Translations under genes and position numbers: made by a program
Shown: in pieces, positions 1 to 9,480 of the stretch
Layout: each line of letters starts with the position of its first letter
How positions within the stretch are numbered: position 1 is the stretch's first letter
Notes under the pieces: generated by a model
What the model saw: only the letters and a program-made list of their open reading frames with translations
Databases searched by the model: none
Told to the model about the DNA's origin: nothing
Assembly (NCBI RefSeq): GCF_018294505.1
Contig: NC_057813.1
Span: forward strand, 317,629,077 to 317,693,076
Reading direction: 5' to 3'
Length of the DNA: 64,000 nt
From: Triticum aestivum
Lineage: Eukaryota; Streptophyta; Magnoliopsida; Poales; Poaceae

Positions 1-1704
1 CAAAGAGCAATATGACAATGATGGAGCGTGTCATAATAACGGAACGGTGGAAAGTTGCATGGCAATATATCTCAGAATGGCTATGGAAATGCCATAATAG
101 GTAGGTATGGTGGCTGTTTTGAGGAAGGTAAATAATGGGTGCATGATACCGGCGAAATTTGCGCGGCACAATAGAGGCTAGCAAAGTGGAAGGGTGAGTG
201 TGCGTATATCCGTGGACTCACATTAGTCATAAAGAACTCATATACTTATTGCAAAAGTCTACTTGCCCTCGAAGCAAAGTACTACTACGCATGCCCCTAG
301 AGGGATAGATTGGTAGGAAAATACCATCGCTCGTCCCCGACTGCCACTCACAAGGAAGACAATCAAAAGAGCACCTCGTGCAACAAATTTGTCACGCAAC
401 TTTTACCATACGTGCATGCTACGGGACTTACCAACTTCAACACAAGTATTTCTTAATTTCATAATTACCCAATAGCATGACTCTAACATTACCACCTTTA
501 CATCTCAAAACAATTATCAAGCATCAAATTGATCCTAGTGTTTAATGCACTTTCTATGATAGTTTTTACTATACCCAACTTGGATGCTCATCATTCTAGG
601 ACCAAATTTATAACCATAGCAAATACCATGCTGTTCTAAAATACTCTCAAAATAATATAAGTGAAGCATGAGAGATCAACAATTTATTCAAAATTAAGCC
701 ACCGCCGTGCTCTAAAAGATATAAGTGAAGTACTAGAGAAAATACCATCTAGCTCAAAAGATATAAGTGAAGCACATAGAGTATTATAATAAATTCTAAT
801 CAAGTGGGCTTGTCCCAAAAGGTGTGTACAGAAAGGATGATTGTGGAAAACTAAAAAGCAAAGACTAATATCATACAAGACGCTCCAAGCAAAACACATA
901 TCATGTGGCGAATAAAAATATAGCTCCAAGTAAAGTTACCGATAAACGAGACGAAAGAGGGGATGCCTTCCGGGGGCATCCCCAAGCCTAGGATTTTGGA
1001 TATTCTTAAATATCTTGGGGTGCCATGGGCATCCCCAAGCTTAGGCTCTTTCCACTCCTTATTCCATAGTCTATCAAATCTTTACCCAAAACTTGAAAAC
1101 TTCACAACACAAAACTCAACAGGAAATCTCATAAGCTCCGTTAGTGAAAGAAAGAAAAACCACCACATAAGGTACTGTAATAAACTCATTATTTATTTAT
1201 ATTGGTGTTAAACCTACTGTATTTCAACTTTTCTATGGTTCATATCCTTACATACTAGCCATAGATGCATCAAAATAAGCAAACAACACACGAAAAACAG
1301 AATCTGTCAAAAACAGAACAGTCTGTAGCAATCTGTAACTCTCGAATACTTCTGGAACTCTAAAAATCCTACCAAAGTAGGAAGTCCTGGGAAATTTGTC
1401 TATTGATCTACAGCAAAAAGAATCAATGCAAAATCACGTTTCTGTGAATTTCTAAAATTATTTTTGTGCGTGCAAAGTTTCTGTTTTTTAGCAGAATCAA
1501 ATTAACTATCACCATAGGTTATCCTGTAGGTTCTACTTGGCACAAACACTAAATAAAAAATGAAAACACATCTAAACAGAAGGTAGATGAAAATTTTATT
1601 ACTAAACAGAAACAAAAACAAAAAACACAAATAAAATTGGGTTGCCTCCCAACTAGCGCTATCGTTTAATGCCCCTAGCTAGGCATTGATAATTCTAAAG
1701 ATGC
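1..1704 (-). other. 3' non-coding region of S1
   Basis: No convincing ORF. The stretch is the long 3' untranslated domain of an Athila-type element. At 668-780 three diverged copies of a short phrase around 'aaaagatataagtgaag' follow one another; the same phrase in reverse complement recurs in S3 near 58850-58980 ('gcttcacttaaat...'), which supports a common origin. Confidence 0.65.
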
Positions 1705-2538
1705 TCACATGAAAGACAAGAATTGAAGCACAAAGACAGCATCATGAAACACATGACAAACACATCTAAGTCTAACATACTTCCTGTGCATAGTAATATT
1801 ATAGGCAAACAAATTTGCAAGGCAAGCAAAAACTAGCATATGCAAGGAAGAAGAAAGAGACGATATCAATCTCAACATGACGAGAGGTAATTTAGTAAGA
1901 TAAAAATTTCTACGACCATATTTTCCTCTCTCATAATAATTACATGAAGGATCATAGGCAAATTCAACAAAATAGCTATCACATAACATATTCTCAACAC
2001 GACCCACATGCATGTGAAGTTGACACTCTTCCAAAATAGTGGGATTATCATTAACTAAAGTCATGACCTCTCCAAACCCACTTTTATCAAAAATATCATA
2101 AGATTGAACAATCCCAAAATATGTGGGATCTAAAGTTGACACTCTTCCAAACCCACTTTCAATAGTATTGCAAACACTATTATCAATCTCATATTCATCA
2201 TGGGGCTTAAATAAATTTTCAAGATCATAAGAAGAATCACCCCAATCATGATCATTGCAACAAGTAGTAGACATAGCAAAACTAGCATCCCCAAGCTTAG
2301 GGTTTTGCATATTATTAGCACAATTGACATCAAGAGAATTTATAGTAAAATCATTGCAATCATGCTTTTTATTCAAGGAGCTATCATGAATCTCTTCATA
2401 AAGTACTTCATCACAATTTTCAGATTCACAAATTTCAAGCAAAACTTCATAAAGATAATCTAGTGCACAAAACTCACTAGTAATTGGTTCATCATAATTG
2501 GATCTCTTAAAAAGATTAGCAAGCGGATGAGGATCCAT
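1705..2538 (-). CDS. ORF of non-autonomous Athila-type element (277 aa, function unknown)
   Basis: An uninterrupted 277-codon frame starts about 180 bases after the primer-binding site, the normal place for gag. It begins MDPHPLANLFKRSNYDEP and is rich in Asp, Asn and Cys. A short phrase occurs twice, as SGFGRVSTLD (about residue 127) and SGFGEVMTLV (about residue 152); a related GGFGEVKSL lies in the S3 ORF at about 51860. I see no zinc knuckle, protease or polymerase motif. The last 70 residues are hydrophobic (leucine and phenylalanine rich) and could be membrane-like or simply reflect drift. It is probably a derived gag-region protein of a non-autonomous family; being open over its whole length suggests either youth or constraint. 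Function unknown. Confidence 0.6.
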   Translation of the reverse strand: MDPHPLANLFKRSNYDEPITSEFCALDYLYEVLLEICESENCDEVLYEEIHDSSLNKKHDCNDFTINSLDVNCANNMQNPKLGDASFAMSTTCCNDHDWGDSSYDLENLFKPHDEYEIDNSVCNTIESGFGRVSTLDPTYFGIVQSYDIFDKSGFGEVMTLVNDNPTILEECQLHMHVGRVENMLCDSYFVEFAYDPSCNYYERGKYGRRNFYLTKLPLVMLRLISSLSSSLHMLVFACLANLFAYNITMHRKYVRLRCVCHVFHDAVFVLQFLSFM

Positions 2539-2715
2539 AAACTTTTAGCAAGCGAAGATGCAAGCAAAAAGAAGGCACATGAGAAAAAGAGGGCGAATAA
2601 AACGACAAGGGTGAAGTGGGGGAGAGGAAAACGGGAGGCAAATGACAAATAATGTAAATGCGAGGGAGATGAGTTTGTGATGGGTACTTGGTATGTCTTG
2701 ACTTGAGCGAAGACC

Positions 2716-2733
2716 TCCCCGGCAGCGGCGCCA
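2716..2733 (-). other. Primer-binding site of S1 (tRNA-Asp type)
   Basis: On the minus strand the bases read TGGCGCCGCTGCCGGGGA, 11 bases inside the LTR end. This differs by one base from the TGGCGCCGTTGCCGGGGA site known for Athila-clade elements, which prime on tRNA-Asp. S3 has the same site at 28577. Confidence 0.85.
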
Positions 2734-2744
2734 GAAATCCTTCT

Positions 2745-4317
2745 TGCTACGTCTTGAGCTTGCGTTGGTTTTCCTTTAAGAGGAAAGGGTGATGCAGCAA
2801 TAGTAGCGTAAGTATTTCCCTCAGTTTTTGAGAACCAAGGTATCAATCCAGTAGGAGGGTCCTCAAAAGTCCCACGCACCTACACAAACAAACAAGAACT
2901 CGCAACCAACGAAATAAAGGGGTTGTCAATCCCTTCATGGCCACTTGCGAAAGTGAGATCTGATAGAGATAATAAGATAAGATAAATATATTTTTGGTAT
3001 TTTTATGATATAAATTGGAAAAGTAAAGATGCAAATAAAAGTATATTGAAAGCTTATATGATAAAAGATAGACCCGTGGGCCATAGGTTTCACTAGTGGC
3101 TTCTCTCAAGATAGCATAAGTATTACGGTGGGTGAACAAATTACTGTCGAGCAATTGACAGAAAAGCGAATAATTATGAGATTATCTAGGCATGATCATG
3201 TATATAGGCATCACATCCGTGACAAGTAGACCGACTCCTGCCTGCATCTACTACTATTACTCCACACGTCGACCGCTATCCAGCATGCATCTAGAGTATT
3301 AAGTTCATAAAGAACAGAGTAACGCATTAAGAAAGATGACATGATGTAGAGGGATAAACTCATGCAATATGATATAAACCCCATCTTTTTATCCTCGATG
3401 GCAACAATACAATACGTGCCTTGCTGCCCCTGCTGTCACTGGGAAAGGACACCGCAAGATTGAACCCAAAGCTAAGCACTTCTCCCATTGCAAGAAAGAT
3501 CAATCTAGTAGACCAAACCAAACTGATAATTTGAAGAGACTTGCAAAGATAACTTAATCACACATAAAAGAATTCAGAAGAGATTCAAATATTTCTCATA
3601 GATAAACTTGATCATAAACCCACAATTCATCGGATCTCGACAAACACACCACAAAAAGAGTTACATCGAATAGATCTCCAAGAAGATCGAGGAGAACATG
3701 GTATTGAGATCCAAAGAGAGAGAAGAAGCCATCTAGCTAATAACTATGGACCCGAAGGTCTGTGGTAAACTACTCACAACTCATCGGAGAGGCTATGGTG
3801 TTGATGTAGAAGCCCTCCGTGGTTGATTCCCCCTCCGGTGGAGCTCCGACGAAGGCTCCAAGATGGGATCTCGCGGATACAGAAGGTTACGATGGTGGAA
3901 ATAGTTTTTCGTGGTCGCCCCTGATGTTCTTGGGGTACGTGGTATATATAGGAGGAAGAAGTAGGTCAATGGACGCCCGAGGGGCCCACGAGATAGGGGG
4001 CGCGCCCAGTAGGGGGCGCCCCTCCACCCTCGTGGCCTCCTCGATCGTTTCTTGATTTGCACTCCAAGTCCTCTGGATCATGTTTGTTCCAAAAAGATCG
4101 CTCCCGAAGGTTTCATTCCGTTTGGACTCCGTTTGATATTCCTTTTCTTCGAAACACTGAAATAGGCAAAAAAAACAGCAATACGGACTGGGCCTCCGGT
4201 TAGTAGGTTAGTCCCAAAAATGATATAAAAGTGTAAAGTAAAGCCCATAAACATCCAAAACAGGTAATATAATAGCATGGAACAATAAAAAATTATAGAT
4301 ACGTTGGAGACGTATCA
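2745..4317 (-). repeat. 5' LTR of S1 (1573 bp)
   Basis: The minus-strand LTR starts TGATACGTCTCCAACGTATC at 4317 and ends GTAGCA at 2745. The same termini bound the solo LTR at 15413-16992, which has a target duplication and therefore fixes both ends. A TATA-like ATATATA sits in U3 at about 3943-3950. A GC-rich block of alternating 'gggcgcgcc' phrases lies at 3990-4030. Confidence 0.85.
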
Positions 4318-4412
4318 CCGCCTCACCCACTTCTCCATCCCCCACACTAGTCCGCATCTGGCCATGCTTGCTCTCTCGCCACTCGACACAAGCCCTAACC
4401 ACTGTCATTGCC

Positions 4413-5257
4413 ATGGGCTTCTTCGGCCGCAAGCGCGACAAGCATGACCACGAGGCCGGTTCATCGTGTCGTCCGACCAACTTCAGGTTGGCATCATGGG
4501 GGATAGCACCCACACAACCGACTGTATATCTCGATGCACCAGGCATAGTACCATTGGGAGTACCGCATCCCGCTATTGTGGTCGGACGTCAACGGCCCTC
4601 ACGTCTGGCACCTCGACCACCACCCAATTCCGGTGTCGGGCGTGCCACAGTTTGAGTGTGCATGTGCAGCCATGATTCCTCAACCATCATGCTCTCCTGA
4701 CACTTGCGCAACATCGTGACCTAGCTTACGTGCCGGACTCCCTGAACTAGGACGTCTAGTTCACGACAGAGCATGGAGTACGCCACTATGACGGCATCCA
4801 GATCGACGCCCGCCCTCCATCACTACCGCCAATGGTGAAGGAGGACGGGGACGAGGGGGCTATGTACTTGGTGGCACTCAAGGAAGCGACCCGGCGGGCC
4901 ATCGAGGAGCCAAGCACGATGAGCTAGCCCGGTTGCCTGGCCTCGAGGAGGCACTCCAGTTGTCCTCGATCGGTGACCTGGTCTACCCACCGCCACCACC
5001 ATCACCACCACCACCATCACCACCACCACTACCCCCGCGCTCGAGATACCAACGGACAAGCGGCGTGCCCACTCGTTTGGTTGTGCGTGACGGAGGAGCA
5101 GCACCAACACCTATATGAGTGGGAGGGCCATGCACTAGCGGCCGAGAGAGCAGAAGCGGAGCACCTGATGCAGTGCGAGCGCGAGGAGGAGGTCAAGCAG
5201 CATGAGAAGGAGGAGGTGGCGCAGCAGCATCAGTCGGCAGCACCGGATGTGGCGTAG
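4413..5257 (+). pseudogene. Broken repetitive hypothetical ORF (MGFFGRKRDKHDHEAG start)
   Basis: The ATG at 4413 has a good context (gccATGGGC). The first 30 codons give MGFFGRKRDKHDHEAGSS. The frame then breaks; another frame from 4549 reads YHWEYRIPLLWSDVNGPHVW, a Trp-rich block, and a third from about 5076 reads a Glu/Gln/His-rich helix-prone tail ending at the stop at 5257. At least two frameshifts and one stop (near 4727) separate them. The arrangement of a basic N-terminus, Trp-rich block, proline or polyhistidine spacer and charged coiled tail recalls a repetitive 'hypothetical protein' family in Triticeae annotations, from memory only. It is unlikely to be a working gene. Confidence 0.4.
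4983..5032 (+). repeat. CAC/CAT trinucleotide microsatellite
   Basis: About fifty bases consist almost only of CAC with scattered CAT. Depending on frame it encodes polyhistidine or polyproline and lies inside the broken ORF at 4413-5257. Replication slippage here is a likely cause of frame loss. Confidence 0.85.
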
Positions 5258-5763
5258 CAGACTGCGATGCTGGCGGCCAACCAGCAGGCCTTCCCATGGG
5301 CGGAAGCACCGGCGTAAGTCGGCCTGACCACTCAGGCGATAAGGACGACACCTAGGGTCGCGGGTTGTGGCTGCGGATGTGGAATGTTTTGTCTTTATCT
5401 AATGTTTTAAATTTTAATTATTGTAAGTGGACTTTTGCTGGTGTTTAATTTATTGTAGTGTTTGAAGTTTTATTTTAGATTTTTTATGACTTTTAAGTGA
5501 TCAAACGGACGCACGTGTACCAAATGCGTCGGACGCGTTGGCCATGCCTACAGCCCACCGGGCAAAACCGAACACTCTTGTCCGCTCGACCAACCCGAAC
5601 GGACAAAAGGGGACTAAATTTGCGTCTGTTTCCGTCAGCACGCTGGAGTTGGCCTAAGGGCATCTCAAACGCCAACCCTCAAACTAGACACTACATCCTT
5701 CCGTGGACAAGAGGCCAGTCCTGCTGACATGGATGCGAGCATCCAACCATGGTCCACACATAC

Positions 5764-6188
5764 TACCCCTTGAGCTTGATAACCCACAAGTACAGGGGGT
5801 CATTTGTAGCCTTTTTTGATAAGTAAGAGTGTCAAAGCCAATGAGGAGTAATGAGCCACAAGTATAGGTGGTCAATCATAGTCCTTACGATGAGTTGTGT
5901 CAAACCCAATGAGGAGCAGAAGGAAATGACAAGTGATTTTCAGCAAGATATTCTCTGCAAGTGCCGTAAGTAACAATAGATAGTTTTGTAGCAAGGTAAT
6001 TCGTAACGGGTAACAAGTAACAATGGTAACAAATGTGCGGAAAGGTATCCCAATCCTTTTTATAGCGAAGGACAGACGAGATCGTTCCTTATAACAAGCA
6101 AAGCATTCTTGAGGACACATGTGAATTATCATCTAGTCACCTTCATCATGTCTATTTGATTCGCATTCGCTGCTTTGATAATTTGATA
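5764..6188. repeat. Fragment of a dispersed LTR-type repeat with a two-copy internal duplication
   Basis: The phrase 'acccacaagtacaggggg...gtgtcaaagccaatgaggag' at 5780-5843 is repeated in diverged form at 5855-5917, giving two units of about 75 bases. The following sequence to 6188 continues a repeat I recognise as common in Triticeae retroelements but cannot name. It ends abruptly at the start of X1 coding remnants. No gene is visible. Confidence 0.5.
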
Positions 6189-6189
6189 T

Positions 6190-7358
6190 GTGGGAAAAGC
6201 ATTCTTTGTGCCCCGTGCTATTAATGCTTGTTGTGTTGGGAGAGCCATGATGTCCCATTGCTATTTACATATGGCCTCTCGCCAATACATTGATGATATT
6301 TTTCTCATATCTTGCTTTCATGCTTGTGATATGTCATGTGCATTCATGCCCACTATTTGCACACATGACATGCTTGCCATGATTTCCTCTAGTATGTTGC
6401 ATCTTCGCACTACTAGCTTGCTTGACTTGGTCGCTACGATTGCTTGCTATGTTGCATCACCCATGTGTCCACTCTTACTCGCTTTCTTGGGTTGATGACA
6501 TACGTGCTCATGCCTCTCACATGATATATCTTGCTCATTGTCACTTACCTCCAATAGTTGCATTTATGCTTATTGATCATGGTGACTTGGACATATTACT
6601 TTTGAAGCATGCTTGTTTACTTGAACCTCTTGTATTTGGTTGTTCTTGCATCATATGCCTCCATACTATGAAATGCTCACTTGTCCTTTCTTATGATGAG
6701 CATGATGCATACACTTGTTGGGTATCTTGCCACACGATTGATAGGTTTTGCACTTCCGCTAACCTTATTCGTTTTTCCTAGTGTTTGCCATGTTCTTTCA
6801 TTTTGAAGGATTCACAAGGTGGCACCATCATGAGACATATTGGGTATGAAGGCATACATGATGTGCAACTCCAACATCTTTGGGAACATTCATGAGGTGA
6901 AATCCTTCCCTTTGAGCCATCCTCAAGTACGCATATTGGATGGGTCACTCTTTCATTGTTGTTTCCTTCTTGTTGTCTACATGATACATCTCGCGAACGG
7001 AGGAGCGCCATTGGAGATTGGCTCTATGGACCTTCACATTGAGGAGCGCTCGCACTTATTGGATGCACCTTCGAAACTCCACTCATGCCACGACATCGAG
7101 CATTGGTACACCAACACCTCCATATTTGTTGATTGTGCTCACACATGTCATGCTCGATGGACATTTCATACAAACCGCAAGTTTGCACCCTATGCATGGA
7201 TTGACTCACATTATGATTGCCTTGCTGCATCTTGTATTTCTATGTCATCCATGATATATGAGCTTGTGCATTTCCTTAGCAAATTTGTTGTGATCTTCCT
7301 TGATGGCATATTGTACATAATGATCACATTGCCTACCATCAATTGCATGATAACATAA
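6190..7358 (+). pseudogene. Broken copy of the Cys/His/Met-rich orphan ORF (X1)
   Basis: Three overlapping frames (6190-6495, about 6489-6781, 6840-7358) together encode a Cys, His, Met and Asp rich protein. The best match to X3 is the segment THDMLAMISSSMLHLRTTSL, which X3 encodes as SHDMIAMISSSVLHLRSTSL; the preceding FHACDMSCAFMPTIC also aligns. Two frameshifts (about 6485 and 6785) break it. No reverse transcriptase, integrase, protease or zinc-knuckle motif is present. The shared protein sequence shows the ORF belongs to the element family. Function unknown. Confidence 0.6.
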
Positions 7359-7721
7359 TCATATTGAGCATCCATTGACATATTCATGCTATTGATAGAC
7401 TGATTCACTATGACATCATTTTGCACCGTTGTTGCGTTTATCATATTCACAACACATTTGCGTGTACAATGATTGCATTTGCTCCCATGAATGCTTTGCA
7501 CATCATTCTATATCATCTTGATAAGCTTCATGCGCTTTGTCACGAACAATCTTGCCAACAAAACTTCATCACACCAACAAATCACAAAAAATGGGACTAT
7601 TTTTGGTGTGGATTTTTGAAATTGGGGAAGAACACAACAAAATCAAGCTAGAAAACAAGGGGTAGGGGCTCCAAATACGTGATCAACATGGCTCATGATA
7701 CCGAGATGATGTAGGGTAGAT

Positions 7722-7904
7722 GATGCGGAGCATCCCATGTACACTCCGACGACTCTCCAAGCCCCAAGAGGACATATGATGAGACCTCGAACATACGCCA
7801 TTGGACACAAGGTGAATTCACTCCTCTTCGAACCGTCACTTTCCGCATGTGAGACATGGCTACTACCTCATGCATGGACCTTGCATATACTTAGGTACAA
7901 CTGA
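7722..7904 (+). pseudogene. Gypsy polyprotein C-terminal tail encoded inside the X1 LTR
   Basis: From the second base of the LTR one frame runs 60 codons to a TGA at 7902. It reads DAEHPMYTPTTL..., then a stretch aligning with the X2 tail: KVNSLLFEPSL and TWLLPHAWTLHILRY here against KVNSLLSELSL and TWLLPQAETLCMIGY in X2. Tails of the form 'GPxTRARAK...xVNSLL' close many grass Gypsy polyproteins. In X1 the TRAR part has decayed to MRPRTY. The tail shows these elements descend from a Gypsy element whose pol ended inside the 3' LTR. Confidence 0.6.
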
Positions 7905-7984
7905 GATGACCATGGAGAATCCAAGGACCAAGGCCAAGAATGGAAGAGGAGAAGGAAGAAGAAGAACGGAGCAAGACAGGACTT

Positions 7985-8190
7985 TCCCGGATCATCCGGA
8001 CCCCCAGCTGGACGATCCGGACCAAGCCTGGATGATCCGTACCCCCGCCCGGACGATCTGGGTAATGTGCCCGAAGACACCTGAAGCCTGCTCGACGAAG
8101 ACGGATCATCCGAACAGCCACCCAGATCATCCGGACCCCCAACGCCCGCATCATCCGGGACCCCATCCGAATCATCCGGACCATGCCTGC
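7985..8190 (+). repeat. X1 U3 array of GGATCATCC(GGAC)-type motifs
   Basis: About nine variants of a near-palindromic GGATGATCC / GGACGATCC core, most followed by GGACC or GGACCCC, lie at irregular 15-25 base spacing, with a gap near 8065-8100. The array ends 70 bases upstream of the TATA box. It has no counterpart by sequence in X2 or X3, which carry different arrays at the same place. Confidence 0.8.
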
Positions 8191-8260
8191 GTGCGTGACT
8201 TGGGCCGAGGCCCGTGTACCCCTTCGCCCCTCACTTACCCCTCCGTGGCTTAGCACTATA

Positions 8261-9040
8261 TATAGACCCCGTCCTCCTCCTAGTTAGGGTTAGCATTGTG
8301 ATAGCTCATATTTAAGATAGAGCTTTGCTCATCCACTTGGTTACTTCTCCTCGGAGCTCACGACCTCTTCGGAGGAGATCCCCCAAGCGGATTCAAGAAC
8401 CCATCACGGGAAGACCTTCAAGACCTCCTCTCGGAGAAGAACTACCACCACTTGTATCGTCCCTTGTTGGATTCGAATCGTGTATCTCTTTGTGTTTTGA
8501 GGATCTAGCATATGTGTAACCGGATCTTGTTGGTTGAGTGATCCTTCTTGTGTTTCCCATCGTTTTTCCCTCGTTTTCCCCTCGTGTTCTTCGTAGGATC
8601 CCCTCCAATCGTGAAAGATCGGGCATCTAGGGTTCTACCCTACATCAGTAGAACCCTAGATGCCCGATCTTTCATGATTGGAGGGGATCCTACGAAGAAC
8701 ATGAAGAACACGAGGAGAAAAAATCACGAGGGGAAACACGAGAGAATCACTCAAACCAACAAGATTTGATTACACATGTGCTAGATCCTCGAAACACAAA
8801 GAGATACACGATTCAAATCCAACAAAGGACAATACAGTAGCTAGTTCATCTCCATGAGGAGGTCTTGAGGGGTCTTCCCATGAAGGGGTCTTGAATCCAA
8901 AGTGGATCTTCACCGAAGAGGGAATGGTCTCTCTCGGTGGGGTAGATCTGGATGGATGAGCAAAGCTCTATCTCAGAAATGAGCTAAACCAATGTTGCCC
9001 TAACTAGGAGGAGGAGGAGGTCTATTTATAGTCTAAGTGC
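8261..9040. repeat. Large imperfect palindrome from head-to-head X1 and X2 LTRs
   Basis: The left arm (8261-8638) is the TATA-to-end part of the X1 LTR; the right arm (8648-9040) is the same part of X2 in reverse complement. Only nine bases (8639-8647) separate them. The innermost 27 bases of each arm match perfectly, then after one mismatch another 26. Similarity falls outward, as expected of diverged relatives rather than a recent duplication. Confidence 0.9.
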
Positions 9041-9094
9041 AAATGGGGGGAAAAGTGAAGGGGTACATGGGCATCGGCCGGAAACTGTCACACA

Positions 9095-9480
9095 CAGGCA
9101 GCGGACGTCCGGTCCTTATCGGTAATTCAGTCGCTCGCGAGGGTCCGGACGTCCGGTAGGGATCGTACTTCCGCTAATTTCATTCTGTTGAAGTGACACC
9201 GGACGTCCGGAGATGGCCGGTCGTCCAGTCGCTTCGGACTTCCATAGATTTGGGTCGGGTGTGGAACTGCCAGACGTCCGGAGGAGGCCAGACGTCCGCT
9301 CGCTGGGAGGTGTTGCCGGTCGTCCGGTCCTGGACGGACGTCCGCTCGCTGTAGCTTGCGTCGACTGGGACTTGAGTCGGCTGGGCCTTCAGGCGCTGGA
9401 CGTCCGGTCCCGACCTATCGTCTGGTGGCTGGAGCTTCAGGCATCAGATGTCTGATGTTCTCTGGTCGTTCGGTGGTTGG
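9095..9480 (-). repeat. X2 U3 array of GGACGTCCGG-type palindromic motifs
   Basis: About ten variants of the self-complementary core CCGGACGTCCGG lie at 9101-9475, including near 9104, 9145, 9199, 9221, 9270, 9288, 9317, 9337 and 9397. Spacing is roughly 20-50 bases. The array sits between the polyprotein tail and the TATA box. CG-dinucleotide density is very high. An apparent plus-strand ORF across it (9213-9455) is a by-product of the repeat. Confidence 0.85.

Larger units (their letters stand above)
1..4317 (-). mobile_element. S1: non-autonomous Athila-type (Sabrina-like) Gypsy element, 5' part
   Basis: Read on the minus strand the order is 5' LTR (4317 to 2745), primer-binding site (2733 to 2716), one ORF (2538 to 1705) and a long A/T-rich non-coding tail to the window edge; the 3' LTR must lie outside. 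The tail holds landmarks also found in element S3: the block at about 1628-1680 (GGGTTGCCTCCCAACTAGCG on the plus strand) matches S3 at 52570-52620 in reverse complement, and the 'gcttggggatgcccatggca' block at 1022-1042 matches 53200-53220. The tRNA-Asp type primer site is characteristic of the Athila clade. No protease, reverse transcriptase or integrase is visible, so the element was probably mobilised in trans. The name Sabrina is from memory. Confidence 0.8.
4318..5763 (+). other. Unclassified decayed repeat carrying a broken ORF
   Basis: Flanked by the S1 LTR on the left and an LTR-like fragment on the right. It holds a 5' leader, a broken reading frame (4413-5257), an A/T-rich 3' stretch (5380-5500) and a GC-rich tail ending in 'ggagttggcctaagggcatctc' type sequence that I associate with dispersed Triticeae repeats. 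I cannot assign it to a transposon order. No terminal repeats are evident. Confidence 0.35.
6189..8647 (+). mobile_element. X1: 5'-truncated Gypsy-type element with orphan ORF and 3' LTR
   Basis: The order is broken orphan ORF (6190-7358), a short A/T-rich stretch, then a complete 3' LTR (7721-8647). It is related to X3 at the other end of the window: both share the orphan protein, the LTR start TGATGCGGAGCATCCC, the pol-type tail encoded in the LTR and the LTR end CTACATCA or CTACAACA. The 5' half is missing; the left junction is with an unrelated repeat. Confidence 0.7.
7721..8647 (+). repeat. 3' LTR of X1 (927 bp)
   Basis: The start TGATGCGGAGCATCCC is shared with X2 (minus, 9762) and X3 (minus, 61069), where a polypurine tract precedes it directly. 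The end is CTACATCA. U3 holds the polyprotein tail (7722-7904) and a GC-rich motif array (7985-8190); the TATA box CTATATATAG is at 8260-8269. An alternative start at 7707 would give 14-base inverted termini, but agreement among three copies favours 7721. Confidence 0.75.

Noticed and set aside
4973..5257. Polyhistidine-containing ORF as a metal-binding protein
   Set aside because: The His run comes from the CAC microsatellite in one of three open frames, and the surrounding frame is broken.
6120..6190. A start codon and promoter for the X1 ORF
   Set aside because: The sequence upstream of 6189 belongs to another repeat; X1 is 5'-truncated, so the apparent start at 6190 is only a junction.
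7985..8190. CRISPR-like array of short repeats and spacers
   Set aside because: The motif is variable, spacing is irregular and it lies in an LTR of a plant retroelement. There are no uniform repeats or cas genes. The same holds for 9095-9480, 26470-26880 and 60484-60770.
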